From assembly GCA_963824705.1 (NCBI GenBank), contig CAWGQE010000003.1:2046001-2110000 (forward strand): a stretch of 64,000 nucleotides of DNA. The letters run 5' to 3'. Positions 17,698-27,149 of the stretch are shown here, piece by piece (positions within the stretch are counted from its first letter, which is position 1; the number at the start of each line of letters is the position of its first letter). Under the pieces are notes generated by a model. The model had not been told where the DNA came from. It made no database searches and saw only the letters and a program-made list of their open reading frames with translations. Source of the stretch: VRUE01 sp963824705 (GTDB lineage Bacteria; Actinomycetota; Thermoleophilia; Solirubrobacterales; 70-9). The position numbers and the translations under genes are program-made.

Positions 17698-19257
17698 TCA
17701 CGGTGGGCCTATGCCGTCGAGAAGCACACCGTTGCTGGGGAAGTTGAGATCGGCGTCGCGGATCCGCCGCAAGCGCAGGTGGGCGAGGTCGGGGCCGGGC
17801 AGCGCGTAGCGCCGCACGTAAAGGCGGCCTACCTGTTCGTAGCCGACCTGGCGGAAGCGGGGGCCCAGCGAAACGGTCGGGACGGGCGGCGCGGGGCCGT
17901 CGGAGACGAAGTCGACTTCGTGCACGCTCCAGGCAAAGCCTTCGGACGATTGCGCCTGGAAAGAGCCGGTCGAGAGGTAGTAGCGCAGCGATGCCGCTCC
18001 CAGCGTCCAGAGGACGATTGCCCGCGGCGCCGCCGGCTCACCCAGCCGCGCCGCCACCGTGTCCCAGTCGGGTCGCTGCCAGGCCGGCGAGAGGCTGACC
18101 CAGACGCAGAAGCCGAGCGAGTAGGCGACAAGGACGGTCGCGATGACCATGCCGGCGCGCCGGGCGCGCCGGGCGGTCACGCCGATCGCCACCGCGACCA
18201 GCAGCGGCAGCAGCGCCGGCAGCAGATTGCGCGCGAGGACATAGTCCTTGTCGGGCGCGACGAGCGCCAGCGCCAGCGGCCCGACGACAGTCACCGCGGC
18301 AAGACCGAGCATCAGCCCTCCCGCTCGCCGCTCGCCGCGGTCGCCGCGCAGCGCGAGGAGCAGCAGACCCGCCAGGACGGCGAGGAGCGGCAAGACCGCC
18401 GGTAGCACGGTCTCGGGTCGGGAAACGATGTCGCCGGTCTCGCCGAGGACGAAGGTCACACCCGCCTCCCAAACCCGGTGGCCGAGGCTGCGGCCGCCGA
18501 TCCACTCGGCGTGGCCCAGCGACATCTGGTGGATCGCCAGCGGGGCGAGCGCCAGGCCGGCGAGGAGGACGATCCAGAGCCCGGCCACCGCGTCGCGTCG
18601 GCGGCGCCACAAGAGCCAGACGGCCTCGAGCGCGATCGGGAAGATCGCGAAGTAGTGGGTCGCGAGCGCGAGCGCCGAGAACACGCCCCAAAGCGTCAAA
18701 TTCTTCCGCCCCGAAGACGTGCCTCTCGGCACGTCCCCCAGGGCGCGGACGAAGTAGAGCGCCGCGACTGCCGTCGACAAGACGAGTAGGGCGTAGCTGC
18801 GGGCCTCCTGGGAGTACCAGAGCAGCATCGGGTTGACGGCGACCAGCGCCGCGGCGACGATCCCCGCCCGGCGGTCGCGCGACTCGGCGCCAAGTAAGTA
18901 GGCGACCGGCACGGTCGCCACCCCGGCCAGCGCCGAGACCGAGCGCAGGCCGACCTCACCGGTCCCGGTCAGCTGTGTCCAGACCCAGGCCAGTGCGTAG
19001 TAGAGCGGCGGCGCCGACTCGCTGAAGCCGACCGCTTCCATCGCATGCCAGAAGCCGCCGCGCAGCACGCGGCTGGCGGTGACGATCTCATCGTGGTGGT
19101 AGGCCTGCGCCCCCAACGTGGCGAAGCGCAGCGTCGCCGCGAGGACGGTCAGCCCGGCGACTACCCAGAAGGTCCGTGAGCGCGCCCGCACCGCCCCGCG
19201 AAGCGCCTCATACAACGTCGACAGGTTGCCCCTGCCCAGGGCTTCGGCTGCCTCCAT
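17698..19257 (-). CDS. GT-C (PMT/ArnT-like) membrane glycosyltransferase
   Basis: 519 aa with about ten to twelve hydrophobic helices. The first extracytoplasmic loop has YHHDEIVTASRVLRGG, an acidic DE motif at the place expected for the catalytic residue of GT39/GT83-type enzymes, followed by SAPPLYYALAWVW. Such enzymes transfer a sugar from a polyprenyl-phosphate donor to a protein or lipid on the outside. The start is five bases after the lon stop, so it is likely co-transcribed with lon. Exact donor and acceptor cannot be read. Confidence 0.82.
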   Translation of the reverse strand: MEAAEALGRGNLSTLYEALRGAVRARSRTFWVVAGLTVLAATLRFATLGAQAYHHDEIVTASRVLRGGFWHAMEAVGFSESAPPLYYALAWVWTQLTGTGEVGLRSVSALAGVATVPVAYLLGAESRDRRAGIVAAALVAVNPMLLWYSQEARSYALLVLSTAVAALYFVRALGDVPRGTSSGRKNLTLWGVFSALALATHYFAIFPIALEAVWLLWRRRRDAVAGLWIVLLAGLALAPLAIHQMSLGHAEWIGGRSLGHRVWEAGVTFVLGETGDIVSRPETVLPAVLPLLAVLAGLLLLALRGDRGERRAGGLMLGLAAVTVVGPLALALVAPDKDYVLARNLLPALLPLLVAVAIGVTARRARRAGMVIATVLVAYSLGFCVWVSLSPAWQRPDWDTVAARLGEPAAPRAIVLWTLGAASLRYYLSTGSFQAQSSEGFAWSVHEVDFVSDGPAPPVPTVSLGPRFRQVGYEQVGRLYVRRYALPGPDLAHLRLRRIRDADLNFPSNGVLLDGIGPP

Positions 19258-19262
19258 GGTCG

Positions 19263-21650
<2,388 letters not shown>

Positions 21651-21652
21651 CG

Positions 21653-22096
21653 CTACTCGCGCCCGATCGGCACGCGCCGGGTGCTCTGCGCCGGATCGCG
21701 CAGCGGCAGGTCGATCCGCAAGATTCCGTCCTCGTAGGTCGCTTTGGCCCGGTCGGCATCGACGTCGACCTGCAGCTCGACCACGCGGCGGAAGGGACCC
21801 GAGGGGATCTCGACCTGCTGGTAGACCCGCCCCTCGGTCTCCTGCACTGGCCGTTCGCCGACGATCGCCAGCTGCCTACCGCTGACCTCGATCCCGACCT
21901 GATCGAGATCGACCCCAGCTAAATCCACCTTCACGACCGCTCGCTGCGGATCGCCGCAGTAGTAGACGTCGACGTTCGGGGAAAATCCGCTGCTCCTACG
22001 ACTGACGTAGGTCGTACGCCCCCAGGCACCACCGAGCATCTGATCCATCTCACGCCTCATCCGGGCAAAGTTCGCAAAGACATCGCGCTCTGGCAT
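21653..22096 (-). CDS. Hsp20/alpha-crystallin small heat shock protein
   Basis: 147 aa holdase that binds unfolding proteins without ATP. The alpha-crystallin domain spans about residues 37-140: PNVDVYYCGDPQRAVVKVDL, AGVDLDQVGIEVSGRQLAIV, and the C-terminal ATYEDGILRIDLPLRDP with the G-x-L motif (GILRI). The start MPERDVFANFARMRREMDQM resembles other actinobacterial Hsp20 N-termini. No shine-dalgarno is evident. lon follows after two bases. No HspR-like or CIRCE operator is apparent to me upstream. Confidence 0.92.
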   Translation of the reverse strand: MPERDVFANFARMRREMDQMLGGAWGRTTYVSRRSSGFSPNVDVYYCGDPQRAVVKVDLAGVDLDQVGIEVSGRQLAIVGERPVQETEGRVYQQVEIPSGPFRRVVELQVDVDADRAKATYEDGILRIDLPLRDPAQSTRRVPIGRE

Positions 22097-22150
22097 AGGG
22101 GAAACATAGCCAGCGCTCTCGTCCCGCGAGTCCTGTTGCCAGCTGTCGAT

Positions 22151-22279
22151 GGCCAGGCGGAATCGCCTCGACGATGCCTCGCGAAGCGGCCCCGGCAGGG
22201 TGACTCCAGCCGCGTAGCGGCACCAGATTCCACCGCCGCAGGCGGTGGTGGGCACTCGACGAGGCGATTCCGCCTGGCC
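22151..22279. repeat. Long intergenic palindrome E1
   Basis: A perfect 20-bp inverted repeat (22151-22170, GGCCAGGCGGAATCGCCTCG, and its complement at 22260-22279) encloses 89 bases. The arms continue imperfectly a few bases inward (ACGATGCC against TCGAGTGCC). The interior contains two small hairpins: GCCGC-GTA-GCGGC and CCACCGCC-GCA-GGCGGTGG (22230-22248). The element sits between the stop of the Cys-rich gene (22279) and the hsp20 start. It might be a repetitive extragenic element or a terminator; it does not share a core with E3 or E4. Confidence 0.7.
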
Positions 22280-22476
22280 TACGCCGCCGTGGTCTGGGCG
22301 GCCCAGCGAGGAGGCCTCATGAGCAGGACCGGCTGGCGCGGGGGAACGAGGCCCTCCGGGCGGTTGGGCCGGAAGGTCGTGCAGGGCTCGTCGAGCTGCA
22401 AAGCGCAGAGCTGGTTCTTGCGGAAGTAGCAGTCGTCGCAGGTCGGTGGCTTGGGCTTGCGCGGCACGGCGGGCAT
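22279..22476 (-). CDS. Small Cys-rich protein
   Basis: 65 aa from an ATG at 22476 (MPAVPRKPKPP). It has four Cys in the pattern TCDDCYFRKNQLCALQ and EPCTTFRP, followed by NRPEGLVPPRQPVLLMRPPR. This looks like a small metal-binding or zinc-ribbon-like protein rather than random sequence, because the rest of the same frame upstream is not protein-like and the Cys spacing is regular. I do not recognise the family. The TAG stop at 22279-22281 directly abuts the palindrome E1. The gene is divergent from the hydroxylase at 22603. Confidence 0.55.
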   Translation of the reverse strand: MPAVPRKPKPPTCDDCYFRKNQLCALQLDEPCTTFRPNRPEGLVPPRQPVLLMRPPRWAAQTTAA

Positions 22477-22602
22477 CTTGGCAAGGCCGTGACACTTCCG
22501 TGATGCCTGATTCCGCAAAGCGCAACGTTCTTGACACAGAGTCGTCACATCTTCCCCGCGTCTTGCGAGGGTCGGCTCCACCCGTCGCTACCATTGGGGC
22601 GA

Positions 22603-23229
22603 ATGGAGGCACACGACCGCACCAACAAGCTCGCGGCCTCGCCGCAGCTGTTCGAGAGCGAATTCCTCAACTTCTTCTCGCGGGTCCACCCCTCGATCCC
22701 GGCGATCATCTTCGTGCCCGCGATCGTCGCCATGGAGTGGCTCGCGGCCGATCAGGGCAAGGCCGCCTGGCAGCTCATCCTGCTCAGCCTCGCCGGCGTC
22801 GGCATCTGGACCCTCGCCGAGTACTGGCTGCACCGACTGGTCTTCCACTGGGAGCCCGACAACGCGTTCGGGCGCCGCATGCACTTCATCATCCACGGCA
22901 TTCACCACGATCATCCCAACGACAAGATGCGGCTGGTGATGCCGCCGGCGGTCTCGATCCCCCTCGCCGCGCTCTTCTTCTTCGCTTTCACGCTGATCTT
23001 CGGCACGCCGGCGGCCTACCCGCTCTTCGCCGGCTTCCTCGCCGGCTACCTCTTCTACGACTACACGCACTACTACGTGCACCACTTCGTGCCCAAGAGC
23101 GACCTCGGCAAGCGCCTGCGCGAGCAGCACATGCGTCACCACTTCCAGGATCACCGCTACGGCTACGGCGTCTCCTCTCCCTTCTGGGACGTCGTCTTCC
23201 GCACGCTGCCTAAAAAACGACGCAACTAA
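22603..23229 (+). CDS. Fatty acid hydroxylase / sterol desaturase family
   Basis: 208-aa membrane diiron enzyme likely hydroxylating a fatty acyl chain or similar lipid. The eight-His pattern is visible as WLHRLVFHWEP, HFIIHGIHHDHPND, HYYVHHFVP and HMRHHFQDH, spread among three or four membrane helices. FA2H-like proteins carry HGIHHDHPND, which favours fatty acid 2-hydroxylase-like activity. ATG at 22603 follows GGGGCGA, a weak ribosome binding site. Convergent with the DUF998 gene. Confidence 0.88.
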   Translation: MEAHDRTNKLAASPQLFESEFLNFFSRVHPSIPAIIFVPAIVAMEWLAADQGKAAWQLILLSLAGVGIWTLAEYWLHRLVFHWEPDNAFGRRMHFIIHGIHHDHPNDKMRLVMPPAVSIPLAALFFFAFTLIFGTPAAYPLFAGFLAGYLFYDYTHYYVHHFVPKSDLGKRLREQHMRHHFQDHRYGYGVSSPFWDVVFRTLPKKRRN

Positions 23230-23240
23230 GAAGAGGGAGC

Positions 23241-23939
23241 TCAGCTCCCTGCGACGAAGCGTCGGCGGCCATAGAGGTCGAACAGAGCCAGCGCGAGGGC
23301 TCCTATCCAGACGATGGCTGAGACCAAAGCAAAGCGCTGAGCCAAGCCGTAGTGGCCGCCGAAGCCCTTGCCGGTGAAGAAGAAGAGGCCGCCGAATATG
23401 ACGATCGCGATGATCCCCGCGCCGAAGGCGAGCACGTCTGCCCTTCCCCAGCGGGGATCGCCGCGGAAGCGCCAGGCCATCGCGAACACGGACAGGAGCA
23501 AGGCGGCACCGCCGAAGAAGTAGGCCCAGCCGTGGGCGTAGTGCTGCCAGGAGAGTTCGCCGGCCAGTTCCCGGGCATGGCAGCCGGCATCGATCGTGCG
23601 GCGACAGTCGGCGGGAAAGGGAAAGCCGTCGAGGATCTGAGCCACCCCCGTCGTCGCGATCAAAGCCGGGCCAAGACGCCCGCGCAGATTGCGCGGCGCA
23701 TCGAGCACAAGCGCAGCCGCAAGCGCAATCACGGAGATACCCGAGATCGCGACCACGGTGTCGAAGACCCAAGGGCTGGCCGCGTCACGCGCACCCAGAA
23801 AGCTGACCGCGTCGCGGATCTCGCTGTAGCCCGGCTCCCACAATCCCCCGAGCGCAACGAAGGCCAGCCAGGCCAGCTGGCCAGCGAGCGCAATCATCGC
23901 CAGGCGCCGAATCGCCACCGTCCGCTCACTCACGCGCAT
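23241..23939 (-). CDS. DUF998-like integral membrane protein
   Basis: 232 aa with six predicted membrane helices; function unknown. The N-terminus MRVSERTVAIRRLAMIALAG enters the membrane at about residue 12. The loop GYSEIRDAVSFLGARDAASP and the PADCRRTIDAGCHARE segment with two Cys match the general appearance of DUF998 proteins. The start at 23939 leaves about 30 bases before palindrome E2. Confidence 0.75.
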   Translation of the reverse strand: MRVSERTVAIRRLAMIALAGQLAWLAFVALGGLWEPGYSEIRDAVSFLGARDAASPWVFDTVVAISGISVIALAAALVLDAPRNLRGRLGPALIATTGVAQILDGFPFPADCRRTIDAGCHARELAGELSWQHYAHGWAYFFGGAALLLSVFAMAWRFRGDPRWGRADVLAFGAGIIAIVIFGGLFFFTGKGFGGHYGLAQRFALVSAIVWIGALALALFDLYGRRRFVAGS

Positions 23940-23972
23940 AGGGCATCTATATCGCGAGACGAGGCCAACGGA

Positions 23973-24118
23973 GGGAGCCCGGCGGGTCGGCGGGCGAATG
24001 TCGCCGAAGGCGGGCGGAAATGCAATCCGATTCAAGCGCGGCGAAAGCCGCGCACCAACACAGTCGCTAAGCGCGAAGCGTGCGACATCAATTCGCCCGC
24101 CGACCCCGCCGGGCTCCC
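23973..24118. repeat. Long intergenic palindrome E2
   Basis: Left arm 23973-23999 (27 nt, starts GGGAGCCCGGCGGG) and right arm 24091-24118 (28 nt) are inverse complements except for one extra G, so the stem is about 27 bp with one bulge. The inner 91 bases include a perfect 7-bp hairpin with a GAAA tetraloop (GCGCGGC-GAAA-GCCGCGC, 24036-24053) and inner complementarity GTCGC/GCGAC. Lies between divergent genes (DUF998-like and AT-hook protein). Confidence 0.75.
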
Positions 24119-24346
24119 TTCCCGATACCTCAAACGGGGATCCACACAGTCCACATGTTGAACACGCCGATGGTGTGGGAAGGTTCTGTCTAATTAGTCA
24201 GTGTGTAATTGGCCAATTCGGCCATGTTTCTGTTTGTAGTGAAAGTGCCTCTGCGAGACTGCCGTTGGACTATGCAACACTGCGGTTCGCAATAACTTGC
24301 TTACCAGTATTCGGTGCGCAACGTGCGGCCGGACGAAAGGAACGAG
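24119..24346. promoter_or_regulatory. AT-rich leader of the AT-hook gene
   Basis: These 228 bases are markedly AT-richer than average. They contain the perfect 12-bp palindrome AATTGGCCAATT (24207-24218) next to TAATTAG and GTGTGTAATT, and GAAAGG (24335-24340) ahead of the start at 24347. The tract would be a natural target for the gene's own AT-hook product, so autoregulation is a reasonable guess. I cannot define a promoter precisely. Confidence 0.4.
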
Positions 24347-24739
24347 ATGCCAAGCACCACTCACGTACTCGACGAGGCTCGCGATCTGGTCAAGAAGCGC
24401 CTTGCCGAGCTGGACGACGAGCGTCAGCGCCTCGAGCGCGCCCTCGCCGAGCTGGGCGGGAAAGCAACCGGTCGCACCGGTCGCCGTCCCGGCCGTCCCC
24501 CCGGCTCCGGGACGAAAGCCGCCGGTCGTCCCCCCGGTCGTCCGAAAAAACGGCGCCGTCGCAGTGGCACCCGTGCCGACCAGGCGGTCGGCCTGGTCGA
24601 GGGCAGCCCCGGCATCAGCGCTTCGGACATCGCGAAGCAGATGAAAATCAAGCCGAACTACCTCTACCGGGTACTTGGTGACCTCGAGAAAGAGGGTCGC
24701 GTCACGAAGAAAGGGCGCCAGTACTTCCCCTCAAAGTAG
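24347..24739 (+). CDS. AT-hook / winged-helix nucleoid-associated protein
   Basis: 130 aa. Residues 1-40 form a charged helix (DEARDLVKKRLAELDDERQR) that could dimerise as a coiled coil. Residues about 42-75 hold two or three AT-hook cores of GRP type (GRRPGRPPG, GRPPGRPKKRRRR) that bind the minor groove of AT-rich DNA. The last 50 residues (DQAVGLVEGSPGISASDIAK, YLYRVLGDLEKEGRVTKKGR) look like a winged helix. The combination resembles H-NS/Lsr2-like xenogeneic silencers in function, not in sequence. GAAAGG precedes the ATG. Confidence 0.82.
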   Translation: MPSTTHVLDEARDLVKKRLAELDDERQRLERALAELGGKATGRTGRRPGRPPGSGTKAAGRPPGRPKKRRRRSGTRADQAVGLVEGSPGISASDIAKQMKIKPNYLYRVLGDLEKEGRVTKKGRQYFPSK

Positions 24740-24750
24740 GGGCGCCCTGA

Positions 24751-24867
24751 AGGGCCGGATCCGGTAGGGCTTTCACTTAACTTTTTCGGTGAATCGCTTT
24801 CGGGCCAGCGCCCGATTCGCGTCGGCGAAAAAGTACAAGACGTTTCAGCCCTACCGGATCCGGCCCT
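24751..24867. repeat. Palindromic element E3 with conserved core
   Basis: Perfect 21-bp arms at 24751-24771 (begins AGGGCCGGATCC) and 24847-24867 enclose a 75-nt core (24772-24846). The core begins TTCACTTA-ACTTTTTCG and ends CGAAAAAGT-ACAAGACGTTTC. Within the core, ACTTTTTCG (24780-24788) pairs with CGAAAAAGT (24826-24834), and a further hairpin lies at the tip (GGGC-CAGC-GCCC region). E4 shares the core but not the arms. E3 fills the gap between the convergent AT-hook gene and mdh, and its right arm overlaps the mdh stop codon. Confidence 0.85.
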
Positions 24868-25852
24868 AGACGAGGCCCAGGTTGCTGACTGCCTGGCGCT
24901 CTTCCTTTAGCTCAGAGATGGTGGCGTCGATGCGAGGCCTCGAGAACTCCGGCACCTGCAGTCCCTCGACCACCTTCCACTCGCCGTTCGAGCAGCTGCA
25001 GGGGTGGCCGGCTACTACGCCCTCCTCGATTCCGTAGGAGCCGTTGGAGGGCACGCCCATCGATACCCAGTCGCCCTCTGCGGTGCCGAGGACCCAGTCG
25101 TGGATGTGGTCGATCGCGGCGTTGGCGGCGGAGGCGGCACTGGAGGCGCCGCGCGCGTCGATGATCTCGGCGCCGCGTTTGGCTACCCGTGGGATGAACT
25201 CCCCGCCAATCCAGGCCTCGTCGTCGACCGCGTCCCAGGCGCTGGCGCCGTCGACCTTGGCGTTGACCAGATCCGGGTACTGCGTGGTCGAGTGGTTGCC
25301 CCAGACCGTCATGTTGCTGACGCTGGAGACCGGCTTGCCGAGCTTGTTGGCGAGCTGTGCGATCGCCCGGTTATGGTCGAGACGCATCATCGCGGTGAAG
25401 CGCTCGCGCGGCACCCCGTCGGCGTTGGACATCGCGATCAGGCAGTTGGTGTTGGCCGGGTTGCCAACCACGAGGATGCGCACATCGCTGGCCGCCCCGG
25501 CGGCGATCGCTTCGCCCTGGGGCTTGAAGATGCCGCCGTTGGCCTCGAGCAGATCGGCGCGCTCCATGCCCGGTCCGCGCGGACGGGCGCCGACCAATAG
25601 GCCGACGTTGCAGCCGTCGAAAGCGGCATTGGCGTCGTCGAAGATGTCGATCTTGCGCAGCAGCGGAAAGGCGCAGTCGTCGAGCTCCATCGCGGTGCCC
25701 TCGGCGGCGGTAACCGCATCGGGGATCTCCAGCAGGCTGAGCTCGACGGGGGTATCCGGCCCAAGCATCTGACCGCTGGCGATGCGGAAGAGCAGGGCGT
25801 AGCCGATCTGGCCGGCGGCGCCGGTGACGGTGACTTTGACGGGGGTGCTCAC
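24866..25852 (-). CDS. mdh: Malate dehydrogenase
   Basis: Oxidises malate to oxaloacetate with NAD+. 328 aa from a GTG at 25852 with AGGAGA upstream. The Rossmann glycine motif GAAGQIGYALLFRI, substrate Arg/Asp-containing LDHNRAIAQLANKLG, the catalytic His in TVWGNHSTTQYPD, and the Arg-rich loop ARPRGPGMERADLL are all present. Length and sequence fit the MDH type 2 subgroup. 40 bases downstream of icd, same strand, so the two TCA-cycle genes are probably one transcript. Confidence 0.96.
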   Translation of the reverse strand: MSTPVKVTVTGAAGQIGYALLFRIASGQMLGPDTPVELSLLEIPDAVTAAEGTAMELDDCAFPLLRKIDIFDDANAAFDGCNVGLLVGARPRGPGMERADLLEANGGIFKPQGEAIAAGAASDVRILVVGNPANTNCLIAMSNADGVPRERFTAMMRLDHNRAIAQLANKLGKPVSSVSNMTVWGNHSTTQYPDLVNAKVDGASAWDAVDDEAWIGGEFIPRVAKRGAEIIDARGASSAASAANAAIDHIHDWVLGTAEGDWVSMGVPSNGSYGIEEGVVAGHPCSCSNGEWKVVEGLQVPEFSRPRIDATISELKEERQAVSNLGLV

Positions 25853-25892
25853 GTATTCGTCTCCTGAAGTCGTGGTTTGGGGTGGTGAAGCA

Positions 25893-27113
25893 TTAGGACG
25901 CCATGGCGCTCTTTAGGCGCTCGTCAATCGCGGCGAGGAACTCCTGCGTGGTGAGGAACTGCTGGTCGGGTCCGACCAGAAGCGCCAAGTCTTTGGTCAT
26001 CTTGCCGCTCTCGACCGTCTCGATGCAGACCTGCTCCAGGGTTGCGGCAAATTGCGAGACCTCCGGAGTCTCGTCGAGACGGCCTCGGGCGGCCAGACCG
26101 CGCGTCCAGGCGAAGATCGAGGCGATCGGGTTGGTGGACGTCGGTTTGCCCTGCTGGTGCTGGCGGTAATGACGGGTGACGGTGCCGTGCGCCGCCTCGG
26201 CCTCGACCGTCCTGCCGTCAGGGCTCATCAGCACGCTGGTCATCAACCCCAGCGAACCGAACCCCTGCGCGACGGTGTCGGACTGGACATCGCCGTCGTA
26301 GTTCTTGCAGGCCCAGACGTAGCCGCCTTCCCACTTCAGCGCCGCGGCAACCATGTCGTCGATAAGGCGGTGTTCGTAGGAGATTCCCTTCGCCTCGAAC
26401 TCCGTTCTGAACTCGCTCTCGTACACCTCGGCGAAGAGGTCCTTGAAACGACCGTCGTAGCGCTTGAGGATCGTGTTCTTGGTCGAGAGGTAGACCGGGT
26501 AGCCGCGGTCGAGGCCATAGCGCATCGAGGCGCGGGCGAAGTCGCGGATCGAGGCGTCGAGGTTGTACATCGCCATCGCTACCCCCCCGCCCGGGAAGTC
26601 GTAGACGTCGAGCTCGACCGGCTCGGAGCCGTCCTTGGGCGTGTAGGTCAAGGTCAGCGTCCCCTCGCCGGGGACGACCATGTCAGTGGCGCGGTACTGG
26701 TCGCCGAAGGCGTGACGGCCGATCACGATCGGCTTGGTCCAGCCCGGGACCAGGCGCGGGATGTTGGAGATCACGATCGGCTCGCGGAAGATGACGCCGC
26801 CGAGGATGTTGCGGATCGTGCCGTTCGGCGAGCGGTACATCTCCTTCAGGTCGAACTCCTCGACCCGCGCCTCGTCCGGCGTGATCGTCGCGCACTTGAC
26901 CCCGACCCCGTGCACCTTGATCGCTTCGGCCGCTTCGACCGTGATCCGGTCCTCGCTCGCGTCGCGGCTCTCGATACCGAGGTCGAAGTAGTCGAGGTCG
27001 AGGTCGAGGTAGGGAAGGATCAGCTGCTCTTTGATGAACGACCAGATGATCCGGGTCATCTCATCGCCGTCGAGCTCGACCACCGGGTTCTTGACTTTGA
27101 TCTTCGCCGCCAT
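25893..27113 (-). CDS. icd: NADP-dependent isocitrate dehydrogenase
   Basis: Converts isocitrate to 2-oxoglutarate with NADP+. I start at the ATG at 27113 (MAAKIKVKNPVVELDGDEMT), giving 406 aa, the length of the homodimeric type found in eukaryotes and many bacteria. Signatures are MYRSPNGTIRNILGGVIFRE, the Asp metal-binding segment ENYDGDVQSDTVAQGFGSLG (here KNYDGDVQ), and AHGTVTRHYRQHQQGKPTST. No shine-dalgarno at this start; it is divergent from the AidB-like gene by 36 bp. mdh follows. Confidence 0.95.
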   Translation of the reverse strand: MAAKIKVKNPVVELDGDEMTRIIWSFIKEQLILPYLDLDLDYFDLGIESRDASEDRITVEAAEAIKVHGVGVKCATITPDEARVEEFDLKEMYRSPNGTIRNILGGVIFREPIVISNIPRLVPGWTKPIVIGRHAFGDQYRATDMVVPGEGTLTLTYTPKDGSEPVELDVYDFPGGGVAMAMYNLDASIRDFARASMRYGLDRGYPVYLSTKNTILKRYDGRFKDLFAEVYESEFRTEFEAKGISYEHRLIDDMVAAALKWEGGYVWACKNYDGDVQSDTVAQGFGSLGLMTSVLMSPDGRTVEAEAAHGTVTRHYRQHQQGKPTSTNPIASIFAWTRGLAARGRLDETPEVSQFAATLEQVCIETVESGKMTKDLALLVGPDQQFLTTQEFLAAIDERLKSAMAS

Positions 27114-27149
27114 TCGCGCGGCGATGCTATCGATGCGACAATCCGCTCG

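Noticed and set aside
24751..24867. E3 as a plain Rho-independent terminator for the convergent genes
   Set aside because: No T-run follows the stem in either direction, the core is conserved in E4 which lies in a promoter position, and the stem is much longer than a normal terminator.
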